Of a DNA stretch of 64,000 nt, positions 27,277 through 36,406 are shown piece by piece. The DNA lies in contig NZ_BBXG01000009.1 of assembly GCF_001570605.1 (NCBI RefSeq), positions 186,001-250,000 on the forward strand, in the 5' to 3' direction. How positions within the stretch are numbered: the first letter of the stretch is position 1; each line of letters opens with the position of its first letter. The stretch comes from Herbidospora cretacea. GTDB taxonomy: Bacteria; Actinomycetota; Actinomycetes; Streptosporangiales; Streptosporangiaceae. The notes below the pieces were generated by a model. It searched no databases and had not been told where the DNA came from. It worked only from the letters and a program-made list of their open reading frames with translations. A program made the position numbers and the translations under genes.

Positions 27277-28047
27277 ATGGACCTGCAGCTCATGGGCAAG
27301 CGCGCCCTGGTGACCGGATCGACCAGCGGTCTCGGCGAGGAGATCGCCAGGACCCTCGCCGCCGAGGGGGTGGCGGTGGTCGTCCACGGAAGGGACCGGG
27401 CGCGGGCCGACGCGGTCGCGAAGGAGATCGGCGGGACCGTCGCGCTCGGCGACCTGACCACCGACGAGGGGGCCGACGCCGTCCGCGAGGCGGCCGGGGA
27501 GGTCGACATCCTCGTCAACAACCTCGGGGTCTTCGATCCAACTCTGACCTGGGAGAACGTGACGGCCGACGACTGGAAGGACATCTACGACGTCAACGTC
27601 GTGACCTCGGTGCGGATGATCAAACGGTTCGTGCCGGGCATGAAGGAGCGCGGCTGGGGGCGGGTCATCCAGATCAGCAGCGTCCTCGGGGCCCAGCCGA
27701 CGGAGACCCAGCCCCACTACTCCGCGACCAACGCCGCCCGCGACAACCTGGCCGCCGCGCTGTCGCGCGAGCTGAAGGACTCGGGGGTCACCTCGAACGC
27801 GGTCGCGGCCGGCGGCATCCTCACGCCGTCGTCGAAGGTCCGGCTCCTCGAGATGGGGCGGCAGGCGGGCTGGGGTGAGACCTGGGAGGAGATGGCGGAG
27901 ACCGCGCAGCGCCGCCTCACCACGATGGTCGACGTCGGGCGGATCGGGCTGCCGGAGGAGTACGCCGACCTGGTGACCTTCCTGGCCAGCCCCAGGTCGG
28001 GGTACGTGACGGGGACGACGCTGCGGGTCGACGGCGGGTGGCACTAG
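27277..28047 (+). CDS. Short-chain dehydrogenase/reductase, catalytic Lys replaced by Asn
   Basis: A 256-aa NAD(P)-binding Rossmann enzyme. The coenzyme loop is TGSTSGLG near residue 15, NNLG stands in the usual NNAG place, and the catalytic Ser is in IQISSVLG. The active-site Tyr is in HYSATNAARDN, where the normal YxxxK lysine is an asparagine (TAC...AAC in the DNA). The C-terminal GGWH ends like many FabG-type proteins. GGAGG precedes the ATG by 8 nt. The divergent TetR gene and the operator between them point to induction by a small molecule, perhaps its substrate. With the lysine missing, catalysis may be weak, use another residue, or be absent. Confidence 0.88.
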   Translation: MDLQLMGKRALVTGSTSGLGEEIARTLAAEGVAVVVHGRDRARADAVAKEIGGTVALGDLTTDEGADAVREAAGEVDILVNNLGVFDPTLTWENVTADDWKDIYDVNVVTSVRMIKRFVPGMKERGWGRVIQISSVLGAQPTETQPHYSATNAARDNLAAALSRELKDSGVTSNAVAAGGILTPSSKVRLLEMGRQAGWGETWEEMAETAQRRLTTMVDVGRIGLPEEYADLVTFLASPRSGYVTGTTLRVDGGWH

Positions 28048-28086
28048 TCACTCCGGCGAAGAGCGGGCTTGACCGATAAACCCCTA

Positions 28087-28109
28087 TTTCCTACAGTTAA
28101 AGTAGGAAA
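28087..28109 (+). promoter_or_regulatory. Inverted repeat in front of the sulfur-poor ABC/monooxygenase operon
   Basis: TTTCCTAC (28087-28094) and GTAGGAAA (28102-28109) are perfect 8-bp arms around a 7-nt AT-rich centre, ending only 6 bp before the GTG start at 28116. The right arm overlaps the AGGAAAG ribosome-site region. This is the natural place for an operator that shuts the operon when preferred sulfur is present. Confidence 0.6.
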
Positions 28110-28115
28110 GCAGAG

Positions 28116-29750
28116 GTGATCTCCTTGCGCTCGCTCCGTGCCCCCCTTGCCGGTCTACTCCTGGTTCCGCTGCTCGCCGCGTGTGGCGGGACCGCGGCGC
28201 CCGCCGGGCAGCCGTCCACCCCCTCCCAGGGCGGTTCGCTCGTCTTCGGAGTCGACACCGAACCCCTCAACCTCGACCCCCACGCCAGCCCGCAGATCGT
28301 GACCAGCCTGTTCACCCGGCCGGTGCTCGACTCGCTGGTCACCCTCGACGACAAGGGCGGCATCGGCCCCTGGCTGGCGACCTCGTGGGACATCTCGGCC
28401 GACGGCCTGACCTACACGTTCAAGCTCCGCCCTGACGTGAAGTTCACCGACGGCACCCCCTTCGACGCCGAAGCGGTCAAGGTCAACCTCGACCACATCG
28501 TCGACCCGAAGACGAAGTCGCAGCTCGCGGCGTCGGCGTTCGGGCCTTACGAGAAGACGACCGTCGTCGACCCGCAGACGGTGGAGGTGAAATTCAAGCG
28601 GCCCTACTCCCCGTTCCTCGCGGCGCTGTCGACGGCGTTCTTCGGGATCCAGTCGCCCAAGCAGCTCGCCCTCGGGCCCGAGACGCTGGCCAAGAAGGTC
28701 GTCGGGACCGGGCCGTTCGTCATCGACGCGTTCGTGCCGCACCAGGGCATCACCTACCACCGCAACCCCGACTACAAGTGGCCCCCGGCGTGGGCGGGCC
28801 ACACCGGGCCCGCGCTGCTCGAACGGCTGGAGTACAAGGTCCTCATCGAGGACTCGGTGAGGCTCGGGGCGCTGACCAGCGGGCAGATCGACGCCATCGC
28901 GAGCGTGCCGCCGGTCAGCGTCAAGCAGGTCGAGGGCGACTCGCGGCTGACGATCGTGCGGCGGCAGGCGCCGGGCGGGAACTACAACTACTACCCGAAC
29001 ACCGCCAAGGGCGTCTTCACCGACCCGAAGGTGCGGCAGGCGTTCCGCGACGGCATCGACTTCGGCACCGTCGTGAACAAGCTCTACTTCGGGGCCTTCG
29101 AGCCCGCCAAGGGGCCGATCTCCCCGGTGACCGCCGGGTTCGACCCGGCCGTGCAGCGGACCTACGACGTCGCCAAGGCCAACCAGCTGCTCGACGAGGC
29201 CGGGTGGACCGGCCGCGACGCCGAGGGCTTCCGCACCAAGAACTTCGAGCGGCTGACCGTCCACTGGCCGTTCCAGAAGGCGACCGCCCGCGAACAGCGG
29301 GGCACGCTGTCGGAACAGGTGCAGGCCGAGGCCAAGAAGCTCGGGTTCGACGTGGTGTTCGACGACGTCACGCCGACCGACTTCCCGCCGAAGGCGATGG
29401 CCGGCGACTACGACCTCATCGACTTCAGCTGGCAGCGGGCCGAGGGCGACACGCTCCGCACCCTGTTCGGGATCTCCAACATCCCCAGCGAGAAGCTGTG
29501 GGGCCAGAACCTGGCCCGCTACGACGACGCCGAGGTCGACGCCTGGCTCGAAGAGGCCCTGGCCACCACCGACCTGGCCGCGCGGGCCGCCCTCTACGCC
29601 AAGGTCCAGCAGCGGGTCACCGCCGACGCGGCCGTCATCCCGGTCTACTCGTTCACCTATCTGCTGGGCGCGTCGAAGAGCGTCCGCGACATCACGTGGG
29701 AGCCGCAGGGCCACCCCACCTTCTACGACGCGTGGGTGTCGAAGGCATGA
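28116..29750 (+). CDS. ABC transporter substrate-binding lipoprotein (SBP family 5)
   Basis: A 544-aa extracytoplasmic lipoprotein that captures the ligand for the downstream permeases. It has a lipoprotein signal with lipobox LLAACGG (Cys about 23). The mature protein follows the peptide/nickel-binding family 5 pattern: FGVDTEPLNLDPHAS, DGLTYTFKLRPDVKFTDGTPF, GTGPFVIDAF and VRQAFRDGIDF. The start is GTG at 28116. By eye it has only one internal Met and one Cys, the lipobox Cys, which is remarkable for 544 residues and fits a sulfur-starvation protein. Its stop overlaps the permease start (ATGA at 29747). The ligand is inferred to be an organosulfur compound from its monooxygenase neighbours, not shown by sequence. 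Confidence 0.92.
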   Translation: MISLRSLRAPLAGLLLVPLLAACGGTAAPAGQPSTPSQGGSLVFGVDTEPLNLDPHASPQIVTSLFTRPVLDSLVTLDDKGGIGPWLATSWDISADGLTYTFKLRPDVKFTDGTPFDAEAVKVNLDHIVDPKTKSQLAASAFGPYEKTTVVDPQTVEVKFKRPYSPFLAALSTAFFGIQSPKQLALGPETLAKKVVGTGPFVIDAFVPHQGITYHRNPDYKWPPAWAGHTGPALLERLEYKVLIEDSVRLGALTSGQIDAIASVPPVSVKQVEGDSRLTIVRRQAPGGNYNYYPNTAKGVFTDPKVRQAFRDGIDFGTVVNKLYFGAFEPAKGPISPVTAGFDPAVQRTYDVAKANQLLDEAGWTGRDAEGFRTKNFERLTVHWPFQKATAREQRGTLSEQVQAEAKKLGFDVVFDDVTPTDFPPKAMAGDYDLIDFSWQRAEGDTLRTLFGISNIPSEKLWGQNLARYDDAEVDAWLEEALATTDLAARAALYAKVQQRVTADAAVIPVYSFTYLLGASKSVRDITWEPQGHPTFYDAWVSKA

Positions 29751-30658
29751 TCCGCCGCCTGCTGACCCGGCTCGGCGCCTCGGCGCTGGTGCTGTGGGGG
29801 GCGGTGACCGTCTCGTTCACCGCCCTGCACCTCACCCCCGGCAACGTCGTCGACGTGCTGATCGGCAGTTCGATCGTCACGCCGGAGGTCCGGGCGCAGA
29901 TCATCGCCGACTACGGGCTCGACCGGCCGCTACCGGTCCAGTACGTCACCTACCTGGGCCGGGTGGTCCGCGGCGACCTCGGGCAGTCCTACCAGCTCCA
30001 CGAGCCGGTGGTCACCGCGATCGGCGCGCAGCTCGGGCCCTCGCTCCAGCTCGCGGGGTCGGCGCTGCTGGTCGCGGTGACCGTCTCGGTGACGCTGGCC
30101 GTGCTGACCGCCCGGCGGTCGCGGTGGATCCAGGTGGTCGAGCTCGTCGGGGTGTCGATCCCGACGTTCTGGACGGCGATCCTGCTGCTCACCGTGTTCT
30201 CCTTCCAGCTCGGCTGGTTCCCGGCCGTCGGCGCCGACGGGTTCGCCGGGCTGGTGCTGCCGGTGATCGCGGTGTCGATCCCGATCACGACGCTGCTCAC
30301 CCAGATGATGCGCGAGAACCTGGAGCTCGTCCTGGAGGAGCCGTTCGTGCTGACCGCGCGGTCGCGCGGCCTCTCCGACCTGGGGGTACGGCTCCGCCAC
30401 GCGCTCCGGCACGTCCTCGTCCCCGCCGTCACGCTGCTCGGCTGGGTGATCGGGCTGCTGGTCGGCGCGATGGTCGCGGTCGAGCAGATCTTCTCCCGGC
30501 AGGGTCTCGGGCAGCTCACGCTGTCGGCCGTGACGGGCAAGGACCTGCCGGTCGTGATGGGCGTGGTGCTGTTCACGGCGGTCCTGTACGTCGTGGTCAA
30601 CATCGTCGTCGACCTGCTCTACCTGGTCATCGACCCGCGCCTGCGGAGCGCCGCGTGA
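29747..30658 (+). CDS. ABC transporter permease (DppB/OppB type)
   Basis: A 303-aa inner-membrane permease, first of the pair. It has an N-terminal transmembrane helix (LGASALVLWGAVTVSFTALHL), the family sequence HLTPGN and GLDRPLPVQYVTYLGRVVRGDLGQSY, then five further hydrophobic segments. The EAA-type coupling loop that contacts the ATPase reads LTARSRGLSDLGVRLRHALR. ATG at 29747 overlaps the binding-protein stop, and its own stop overlaps the next start (GTGA at 30655). No Cys and four internal Met, low for a membrane protein. Confidence 0.92.
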   Translation: MIRRLLTRLGASALVLWGAVTVSFTALHLTPGNVVDVLIGSSIVTPEVRAQIIADYGLDRPLPVQYVTYLGRVVRGDLGQSYQLHEPVVTAIGAQLGPSLQLAGSALLVAVTVSVTLAVLTARRSRWIQVVELVGVSIPTFWTAILLLTVFSFQLGWFPAVGADGFAGLVLPVIAVSIPITTLLTQMMRENLELVLEEPFVLTARSRGLSDLGVRLRHALRHVLVPAVTLLGWVIGLLVGAMVAVEQIFSRQGLGQLTLSAVTGKDLPVVMGVVLFTAVLYVVVNIVVDLLYLVIDPRLRSAA

Positions 30659-31449
30659 GACGGCACGCCGGCTTCACCCTCGCCACGGTCGTGCTGGCCC
30701 TGATGACCCTGGCCGCCCTCGCCCCCGGCCTGCTGACCGGCGGCGACCCCGGCGGCGCCGACGCGCTCAAGGCCCTGGAGGGGCCGAGCGCCGACCACTG
30801 GTTCGGCACCGACGCCAACGGCCGCGACGTCTTCACCCGCATCGTGTACGGCGCCGGGCCCTCCCTGCTGGCCGGTCTCGGCGCCACCGCCCTGGCCGTG
30901 GTCGCCGGCACCGCGCTCGGGCTGCTGGCCGCGCTCGGCGGGCGGGTGCTCGACGAACTGGTGATGCGGCTGGTCGAGGTCGTGCTGGCGCTGCCGACGC
31001 TGCTGCTGGCGCTGCTGGTCATCACGGTCACCGGGCCGGGCACGGTCAACGTGATCCTCGCCATCGCCCTCTACACCGCGCCCGGCTACGCCCGGCTGGT
31101 CCGGGCCCAGACCATGGTGATCAAGCGGGCCGGGTTCGTCGAGGCGGCCGTCTCGCTCGGGCTGAGCCGGGGCCGGATCATCTGGCGGCACGTGCTGCCC
31201 AACGCGTTCGAGCCGCTGCTGGTGCTGGCCACCATCGAGGTCGGCACCGCCCTCGTGGCCGCCGCCTCGCTCAGCTACCTCGGGCTCGGGCCGCAGCCGC
31301 CGGCGCCCGAATGGGGGGCGATGCTCTCGGCCGGGCGCGACTACTTCTCCGTCGCCTGGTGGATCGCCGTCTTCCCCGGCGTCGCGATCACCCTGACCGT
31401 CCTGTCCATCACCGTCGCCGGACGGCGTCTCCAGCGGAGGGTCGCATGA
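30655..31449 (+). CDS. ABC transporter permease (DppC/OppC type)
   Basis: A 264-aa second permease subunit. The opening RHAGFTLATVVLALMTLAALAP is the first membrane helix, followed by the DppC signature HWFGTDANGRDVFTRIVYGA. The coupling loop reads EAAVSLGLSRGRIIWRHVLPN. The C-terminal part has LSYLGLGPQPPAPEWGAML, typical of this family. GTG at 30655 sits in the GTGA overlap with the upstream gene, and its stop overlaps the ATPase start at 31446. It forms the membrane channel together with the product of 29747-30658. No Cys is present. Confidence 0.92.
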   Translation: MRRHAGFTLATVVLALMTLAALAPGLLTGGDPGGADALKALEGPSADHWFGTDANGRDVFTRIVYGAGPSLLAGLGATALAVVAGTALGLLAALGGRVLDELVMRLVEVVLALPTLLLALLVITVTGPGTVNVILAIALYTAPGYARLVRAQTMVIKRAGFVEAAVSLGLSRGRIIWRHVLPNAFEPLLVLATIEVGTALVAAASLSYLGLGPQPPAPEWGAMLSAGRDYFSVAWWIAVFPGVAITLTVLSITVAGRRLQRRVA

Positions 31450-33011
31450 GCGTCCCGGTGGTCGAGGTCACCGACCTGCGTGTCTCCTTCCCCGCGGTGG
31501 ACGCCGTCCGGGGCGTGTCGTTCGCCGTCCACCCCGGGGAGTGCGTGGCCATCGTCGGGGAGTCGGGGTCGGGCAAGAGCGTGACCGCGCGCACCCTGCT
31601 CGGGCTGACCGGCGAGGAGGCCACAGTCACCGCCGGGCGGCTGGCCGTCGACGGCGTGGACGCCTCGACGTTCAACGAACGGCAGTGGCGGTCCATCCGG
31701 GGCAGGCGCATCGGTTACGTGCTGCAGGACGCCCTGGTCTCGCTCGACGCGCTCCGCCCGGTGGGCAAGGAGATCGCCGAGGCGCTGCGGCTGCCCTGGC
31801 GCAGGGCCAGGCGGCGGGTGGTCGAACTCCTCGACGAGGTGGGCGTGCCCGAGCCGGAGGTCCGGGCGAGGCAGTATCCGCACGAACTGTCCGGCGGCCT
31901 GCGGCAGCGGGCCCTGATCGCCTCGGCCATCGCCTGCGGGCCGAAGCTGCTGATCGCCGACGAGCCGACCACCGCGCTCGACGTCACCGTGCAGGCGCAG
32001 ATCCTGCGGCTGCTGGCCGAGCGCAAACGCGGCGGTCAGGCGCTGCTGCTGATCAGCCACGACCTCGCGGTGGTGGCGGAACTGGCCGACCGGATCCTGG
32101 TCATGAAGGACGGCGTCGTCGTGGAGGACGGCCCGGCCGGACAGGTGCTCGGGGCGCCGGAGCATCCGTACACGAAGACCCTGCTCGCCGCCATCCCGGG
32201 ACCGGGCTCCCGGAGCACCCGCCCGGGTGAGGTGGTGATCCGGGCGACCGACCTGGTCAAGACGTTCGGGAGAAGGACCGCCGTCGACGGGGTCTCCTTC
32301 GAGCTGCGGGCCGGGCAGACGCTCGGCGTCGTGGGGGAGTCGGGGTCGGGCAAGACCACCACGGCCCGGCTGGTGCTCGGCCTGCTCAAGCCCGACCGGG
32401 GCTCGGTCGAGGTGGACCGGCGGCAGGTGCAGGTGGTCTACCAGGACCCGCTCAGCTCCTTCGACCCCCGGTTCACGGTGCGCCGCATCCTCGACGAGGC
32501 ACTGGAGGTCGGCGGGACGCCCCGGCGTGAACGCGGCCGACGCTCGGTCGAGCTGCTCGCCCAGGTCGGCCTCGACGCCGGGGTGCTCGACCGGCGGCCG
32601 CTGAAGCTGTCCGGCGGGCAGCGGCAGCGGGTGGCGATCGCCCGCGCGCTGGCCCCGCGTCCCCGCGTGATCGTCTGCGACGAGCCGGTGTCGGCGCTCG
32701 ACGTGTCGATCCAGGCCCAGGTGCTCGACCTGCTCACCGGGCTGCAGGCCGAACTCGGGGTCGCCTATCTGTTCATCTCGCACCACCTCGGGGTGGTGCA
32801 CCACGTCAGCGACCACGTGCTGGTGCTGAAGGACGGCCGGGCCGTCGAGTCGGGCGACGCGCACCGGATCTTCACGGCGCCGTCCGATCCGTACACCCGA
32901 GAACTGCTCGCAGCCGTGCCAGGAGGGCACTATGACCAAGCAGATCCATCTCGCCGCGCACTTCCCGGGCGTGAACAACACGACCGTCTGGTCCGACCCC
33001 CGGTCGGGTAG
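31446..33011 (+). CDS. Double ABC ATPase (fused DppD-DppF type)
   Basis: A 521-aa protein with two complete nucleotide-binding domains in one chain, so a single gene powers the importer. First domain: Walker A GESGSGKS, signature LSGGLRQRA, Walker B LLIADEPTTALD. Second: Walker A GESGSGKTT, signature LSGGQRQRV, Walker B VIVCDEPVSALD, H-loop ISHHLGVVHHVSD. After the normal family end near LLAAVPG it carries about 27 extra residues (HYDQADPSRRALP...) that overlap the next gene by 80 bp in another frame. That tail is probably not functional, being dictated by the downstream gene. Only one internal Met; Met is absent even from the Q-loop regions, where it is usually common. Confidence 0.92.
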   Translation: MSVPVVEVTDLRVSFPAVDAVRGVSFAVHPGECVAIVGESGSGKSVTARTLLGLTGEEATVTAGRLAVDGVDASTFNERQWRSIRGRRIGYVLQDALVSLDALRPVGKEIAEALRLPWRRARRRVVELLDEVGVPEPEVRARQYPHELSGGLRQRALIASAIACGPKLLIADEPTTALDVTVQAQILRLLAERKRGGQALLLISHDLAVVAELADRILVMKDGVVVEDGPAGQVLGAPEHPYTKTLLAAIPGPGSRSTRPGEVVIRATDLVKTFGRRTAVDGVSFELRAGQTLGVVGESGSGKTTTARLVLGLLKPDRGSVEVDRRQVQVVYQDPLSSFDPRFTVRRILDEALEVGGTPRRERGRRSVELLAQVGLDAGVLDRRPLKLSGGQRQRVAIARALAPRPRVIVCDEPVSALDVSIQAQVLDLLTGLQAELGVAYLFISHHLGVVHHVSDHVLVLKDGRAVESGDAHRIFTAPSDPYTRELLAAVPGGHYDQADPSRRALPGREQHDRLVRPPVG

Positions 33012-34254
33012 CCAGATCGACTTCGACTCCTTCAAACACTTGGCGCAGACGGCGGAACGCGGCAAGTTCGACTTCTTCTTCCTGGCCGAGGGCCTGCGGC
33101 TGCGCGAGATGAAGGGCCGCATCCACGACCTCGACGTCGTGGGCCGGCCCGAGTCGCTGACCGTGCTGTCGGCCCTGTCGGCGGTGACCACCCACCTGGG
33201 GCTCGCCGCGACGGTCAACTCCACCTTCAACGAGCCCTACGAGGTGGCCCGGCGGCTGGCCTCCCTCGACCACCTGTCGGGCGGCCGGGCCGCCTGGAAC
33301 GTCGTGACGAGCTGGGACGCCTTCACCGGCGAGAACTTCCGGCGCGGCGGCTACCTGGCCGAGGCCGACCGCTACACCCGCGCCAAGGAGTTCCTCCAGA
33401 CCGCCCGCGAACTGTGGGACTCGTGGGCGCCCGACGCGCTGACCAGGTCGGGCGGCGAGTTCGTCCGGCCGGACGGCATCGGCTTCTTCGAGCACCGGGG
33501 GCAGCACTTCGACATCCGGGGACGGTTCGACGTGCCCCGGCCGCCACAGGGAAACCCGGTGATCATCCAGGCCGGCGACTCCGAGGAGGGCCGCGAGTTC
33601 GCCGCCTCCTCCTCCGACGTCATCTTCAGCCGGCACAGCAAGCTGGAGGAGGGGCGCATCTTCTACCGCGACGTCAAGAGCCGCCTCGCCAAGTACGGCC
33701 GCGCCCCGGAGGACCTCAAGATCCTCCCGGCCGTCACCTACGTCCTGGGCGACACCCAGGAGGAGGCCGAGGAGCGGGCGGCCGAGATCCGCCGCGCCCA
33801 GGTCGGGCCGCAGACCGCGATCCTGTTCCTGGAGGCGATCTGGGGCCGCGACCTGTCCGGCTACGACCCCGACGGCCCCCTGCCCGACATCGAGCCCGAC
33901 CTGTCGACCGACGTCTCCAAGGGCCGGGCCCAGTTCCGCCGCGACCGGGCCGAGACGGCGGCCAAGTGGCGGGCGCTGGCCGAGGAGAAGAACCTGTCGA
34001 TCCGCGAGCTGGTCATCGAGACCGCCGCGCCGCAGACCTTCGTCGGCACCGCCGCCTCGGTCGCGGCGGAGATCGACACCTTCGTGCAGACCGACGCCGC
34101 CGACGGCTTCATCTTCGTGCCCCACATCACCCCGGGCGGCCTCGACGACCTGGTCGACAAGGTCGTGCCGCTGCTCCAGGAGAAGGGCGTCTTCCGCGCC
34201 GACTACACCGGCCCGACCCTGCGCCACCACCTCGGACTGAAGGAGCTCTCATGA
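32932..34254 (+). CDS. Flavin-dependent monooxygenase, NtaA/SnaA/DszA family
   Basis: A 440-aa luciferase-like (TIM barrel) enzyme using reduced FMN from a separate reductase and O2. Family signatures: AHFPGVNNTTVW near the start, [57 protein letters not shown], and GTAASVAAEIDTFVQ. Relatives oxidise nitrilotriacetate, sulfones or streptogramins; the context here favours carbon-sulfur bond cleavage. AGGAGG lies 5 nt before the ATG at 32932, inside the end of the ATPase gene. By eye the protein has no Cys and one internal Met. Its stop overlaps the next monooxygenase start (ATGA at 34251). No flavin reductase gene is linked. Confidence 0.92.
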   Translation: MTKQIHLAAHFPGVNNTTVWSDPRSGSQIDFDSFKHLAQTAERGKFDFFFLAEGLRLREMKGRIHDLDVVGRPESLTVLSALSAVTTHLGLAATVNSTFNEPYEVARRLASLDHLSGGRAAWNVVTSWDAFTGENFRRGGYLAEADRYTRAKEFLQTARELWDSWAPDALTRSGGEFVRPDGIGFFEHRGQHFDIRGRFDVPRPPQGNPVIIQAGDSEEGREFAASSSDVIFSRHSKLEEGRIFYRDVKSRLAKYGRAPEDLKILPAVTYVLGDTQEEAEERAAEIRRAQVGPQTAILFLEAIWGRDLSGYDPDGPLPDIEPDLSTDVSKGRAQFRRDRAETAAKWRALAEEKNLSIRELVIETAAPQTFVGTAASVAAEIDTFVQTDAADGFIFVPHITPGGLDDLVDKVVPLLQEKGVFRADYTGPTLRHHLGLKELS

Positions 34255-35375
34255 CTCTCCACCTCGCGGTCGCCCTCGACGGCGCCGGATGGCACCCGGC
34301 CGCCTGGCGGGCCGAGGGCGCCCAGCCCGACCGGCTGTTCACCGCCGGATACTGGGCCGACCTGGTCGTCGAGGCCGAACGCGGCCTGCTCGACTGGGTC
34401 ACCTTCGAAGACTCCCTCAGCCTCCAGTCGTCCCGGTACGACGGCCCCGACGGCCGCCACGACCAGGTGCGCGGCAAACTCGACGCGGTGCTGCTGGCCG
34501 CCGCCGTGGCCCCGCTGACCTCGAAGATCGGCCTGATCCCGACGACCAGCGTGACCCACACCGAGCCGTTCCACGTGGCGATCGGCATCGCCTCGCTCGA
34601 CCACGCCAGCAAGGGCCGGGCGGGCTGGCGTCCGCGCGTCTCCGGGCGGCCCGACGAGGCGGCCCACTTCGGCCGCCGCGAGTTCCCGCCGTTCGACCTG
34701 GCCAACCAGGGCTTCATCGACGACCTCTTCGAGGAGGCCGCCGACGCCGTCGAGGTGGTCCGCCGCCTGTGGGACAGCTGGGAGGACGACGCCGAGATCC
34801 GCGACGCCGCCACCGGGCGCTTCATCGACCGCGACCGGCTCCACTACATCGACTTCGAAGGCCGCTTCTTCTCGGTCAAGGGCCCGTCGATCACCCCGCG
34901 CCCGCCGCAGGGCCAGCCGCTCGTGACCTCTCTCGGGCACGGCCCCGGCCCGTACGCGTTCGCCGCCAGGAACGCCGACGTGCTCTACGTGACCCCGACC
35001 GACCGGGACGACGCGCGCCGGATCGCCGGGGAGGTCCGGGAGCTCAACCCCGGCCTGAAGGTCTTCGCCGACCTGGTCGTCTTCTTCGGTGACCACAAGG
35101 CCCGCCTCGACGAGCTCGACGGCGCGCCGCTGGAGTCGGACGCCCACGTCTTCGAGGGCACCCCCGCCCAACTCGCCGACCTGCTGCTCGACTGGGGTTT
35201 CGAGGGCTACCGGCTCCGCCCGGGGGTGCTGCCGCACGACCTGACCGCCATCACCCGGGGCCTGGTGCCCGAGCTCCAGGCGCGGGGGGCGTTCCGGACC
35301 GTGTACGAGACCCCGGACCTGCGCGGGCGACTGGGGCTGGCCCGCCCGGCCAGCCGGTACGCGAGGGTGTCGTGA
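34251..35375 (+). CDS. Flavin-dependent monooxygenase (luciferase-like)
   Basis: A 374-aa luciferase-like monooxygenase starting in the ATGA overlap with the previous gene. It reads as a single TIM barrel: LLDWVTFEDSLSLQSS, SKIGLIPTTSVTHTEPFHVA, LDHASKGRAGWRP, and FFSVKGPSITPRPPQGQPLV, the last matching the DszA-like segment of its neighbour. By eye it contains neither Cys nor internal Met, the most extreme case in the operon. The C-terminal region (GFEGYRLRPGVLPHDL) is the usual dimer-end of this family. It probably acts on the same imported compound as the other three monooxygenases, perhaps a different oxidation step or side-chain class. Confidence 0.9.
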   Translation: MTLHLAVALDGAGWHPAAWRAEGAQPDRLFTAGYWADLVVEAERGLLDWVTFEDSLSLQSSRYDGPDGRHDQVRGKLDAVLLAAAVAPLTSKIGLIPTTSVTHTEPFHVAIGIASLDHASKGRAGWRPRVSGRPDEAAHFGRREFPPFDLANQGFIDDLFEEAADAVEVVRRLWDSWEDDAEIRDAATGRFIDRDRLHYIDFEGRFFSVKGPSITPRPPQGQPLVTSLGHGPGPYAFAARNADVLYVTPTDRDDARRIAGEVRELNPGLKVFADLVVFFGDHKARLDELDGAPLESDAHVFEGTPAQLADLLLDWGFEGYRLRPGVLPHDLTAITRGLVPELQARGAFRTVYETPDLRGRLGLARPASRYARVS

Positions 35376-36406
35376 AGTTCCTCGCCCTCACCCTCGGCTT
35401 CCACCACGACCAGGGCAAGCCGGTCAACCAGCGCTTCCGCGAGATCGTCGAGAGCGCCGTGCGGGCCGAGGAGCTCGGCTTCGACGGCTTCGCCTTCGGG
35501 GAACGCCACGAACGGCCGTTCCTGTCGTCGTCGCCCACCGTGGTGCTCAGCCACATCGCGGCGAAGACGTCCACGATCCGGCTCTTCACCGCCGTCACCA
35601 CGCTCGCGCTGCTCGACCCGGTCAGGGCGTTCGAGGACTACTCGACCCTCGACCACCTGTCGGGCGGCCGTCTGGAACTGATCATCGGCAAGGGCAACGG
35701 CACCGCGCAGGCCGAGCTGTTCCACGTCACCGAGGCCGACCAGTGGGACCGCAACCGGGAGAGCTACGAGCTGTTCCGCCGCCTCTGGCGGGAGGACAAG
35801 GTGACCTGGGAGGGCAGGTTCCGCCCGGCGCTCGTCGACGCCGAGGTGCTGCCCCGCCCGTTCCAGCAGCCCGTCCGCGTCTGGCACGGCAGCGCCACCA
35901 GCCGTGAGTCGGTCGACCTGGCCGCCTTCTACGGCGACCCGCTGTTCTCCGCCAACGTCTCCAACCCGGTCGAGCCCTACGCCGAACTCGTCGCCCACTA
36001 CCGGGAACGCTGGGAGCACCACGGCCACGACCCGAAGGACGTCGTGGTCGGCGCGGGGACCGCCGGCTACTACAGCGCGCCCAAGTCGCAGGACGCGATC
36101 GAGACGTACCGGCCGGTCTTCGACGCGCGGCTGAGGTTCTTCGCCTCGCGCGGCCTCGACCCGGTCTTCCACAGCCTGGAGGACGCCATCGAGCGCAGCT
36201 CCATCCTGGTCGGCAGCCCCCAGCAGATCATCGACAAGGTCCACCGCTACCACGACCTGCTCGGCCACGAGGTGATGCACCTCTCGGCCGAGGCCGAGGG
36301 TCTCACCGAGGCGCAGCACCGCGACTCGCTCGAACTGTTCCAGGCCGAGATCGCGCCCGTACTCCGCACCGACATCCCCAGCAGACCCCTGGGAGGGCTC
36401 GCATGA
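35372..36406 (+). CDS. Flavin-dependent monooxygenase (luciferase-like)
   Basis: A 344-aa luciferase-like enzyme, GTG start at 35372 overlapping the previous stop (GTGA). The sequence [44 protein letters not shown] and [17 protein letters not shown] is characteristic of the bacterial-luciferase superfamily with the FMN-contacting strands intact. The C-terminal [22 protein letters not shown] places it among the LLM class with a substrate lid formed by that helix. No Cys and one internal Met by eye. It is translationally coupled on both sides. The specific substrate is not identifiable from sequence. Confidence 0.9.
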   Translation: MKFLALTLGFHHDQGKPVNQRFREIVESAVRAEELGFDGFAFGERHERPFLSSSPTVVLSHIAAKTSTIRLFTAVTTLALLDPVRAFEDYSTLDHLSGGRLELIIGKGNGTAQAELFHVTEADQWDRNRESYELFRRLWREDKVTWEGRFRPALVDAEVLPRPFQQPVRVWHGSATSRESVDLAAFYGDPLFSANVSNPVEPYAELVAHYRERWEHHGHDPKDVVVGAGTAGYYSAPKSQDAIETYRPVFDARLRFFASRGLDPVFHSLEDAIERSSILVGSPQQIIDKVHRYHDLLGHEVMHLSAEAEGLTEAQHRDSLELFQAEIAPVLRTDIPSRPLGGLA

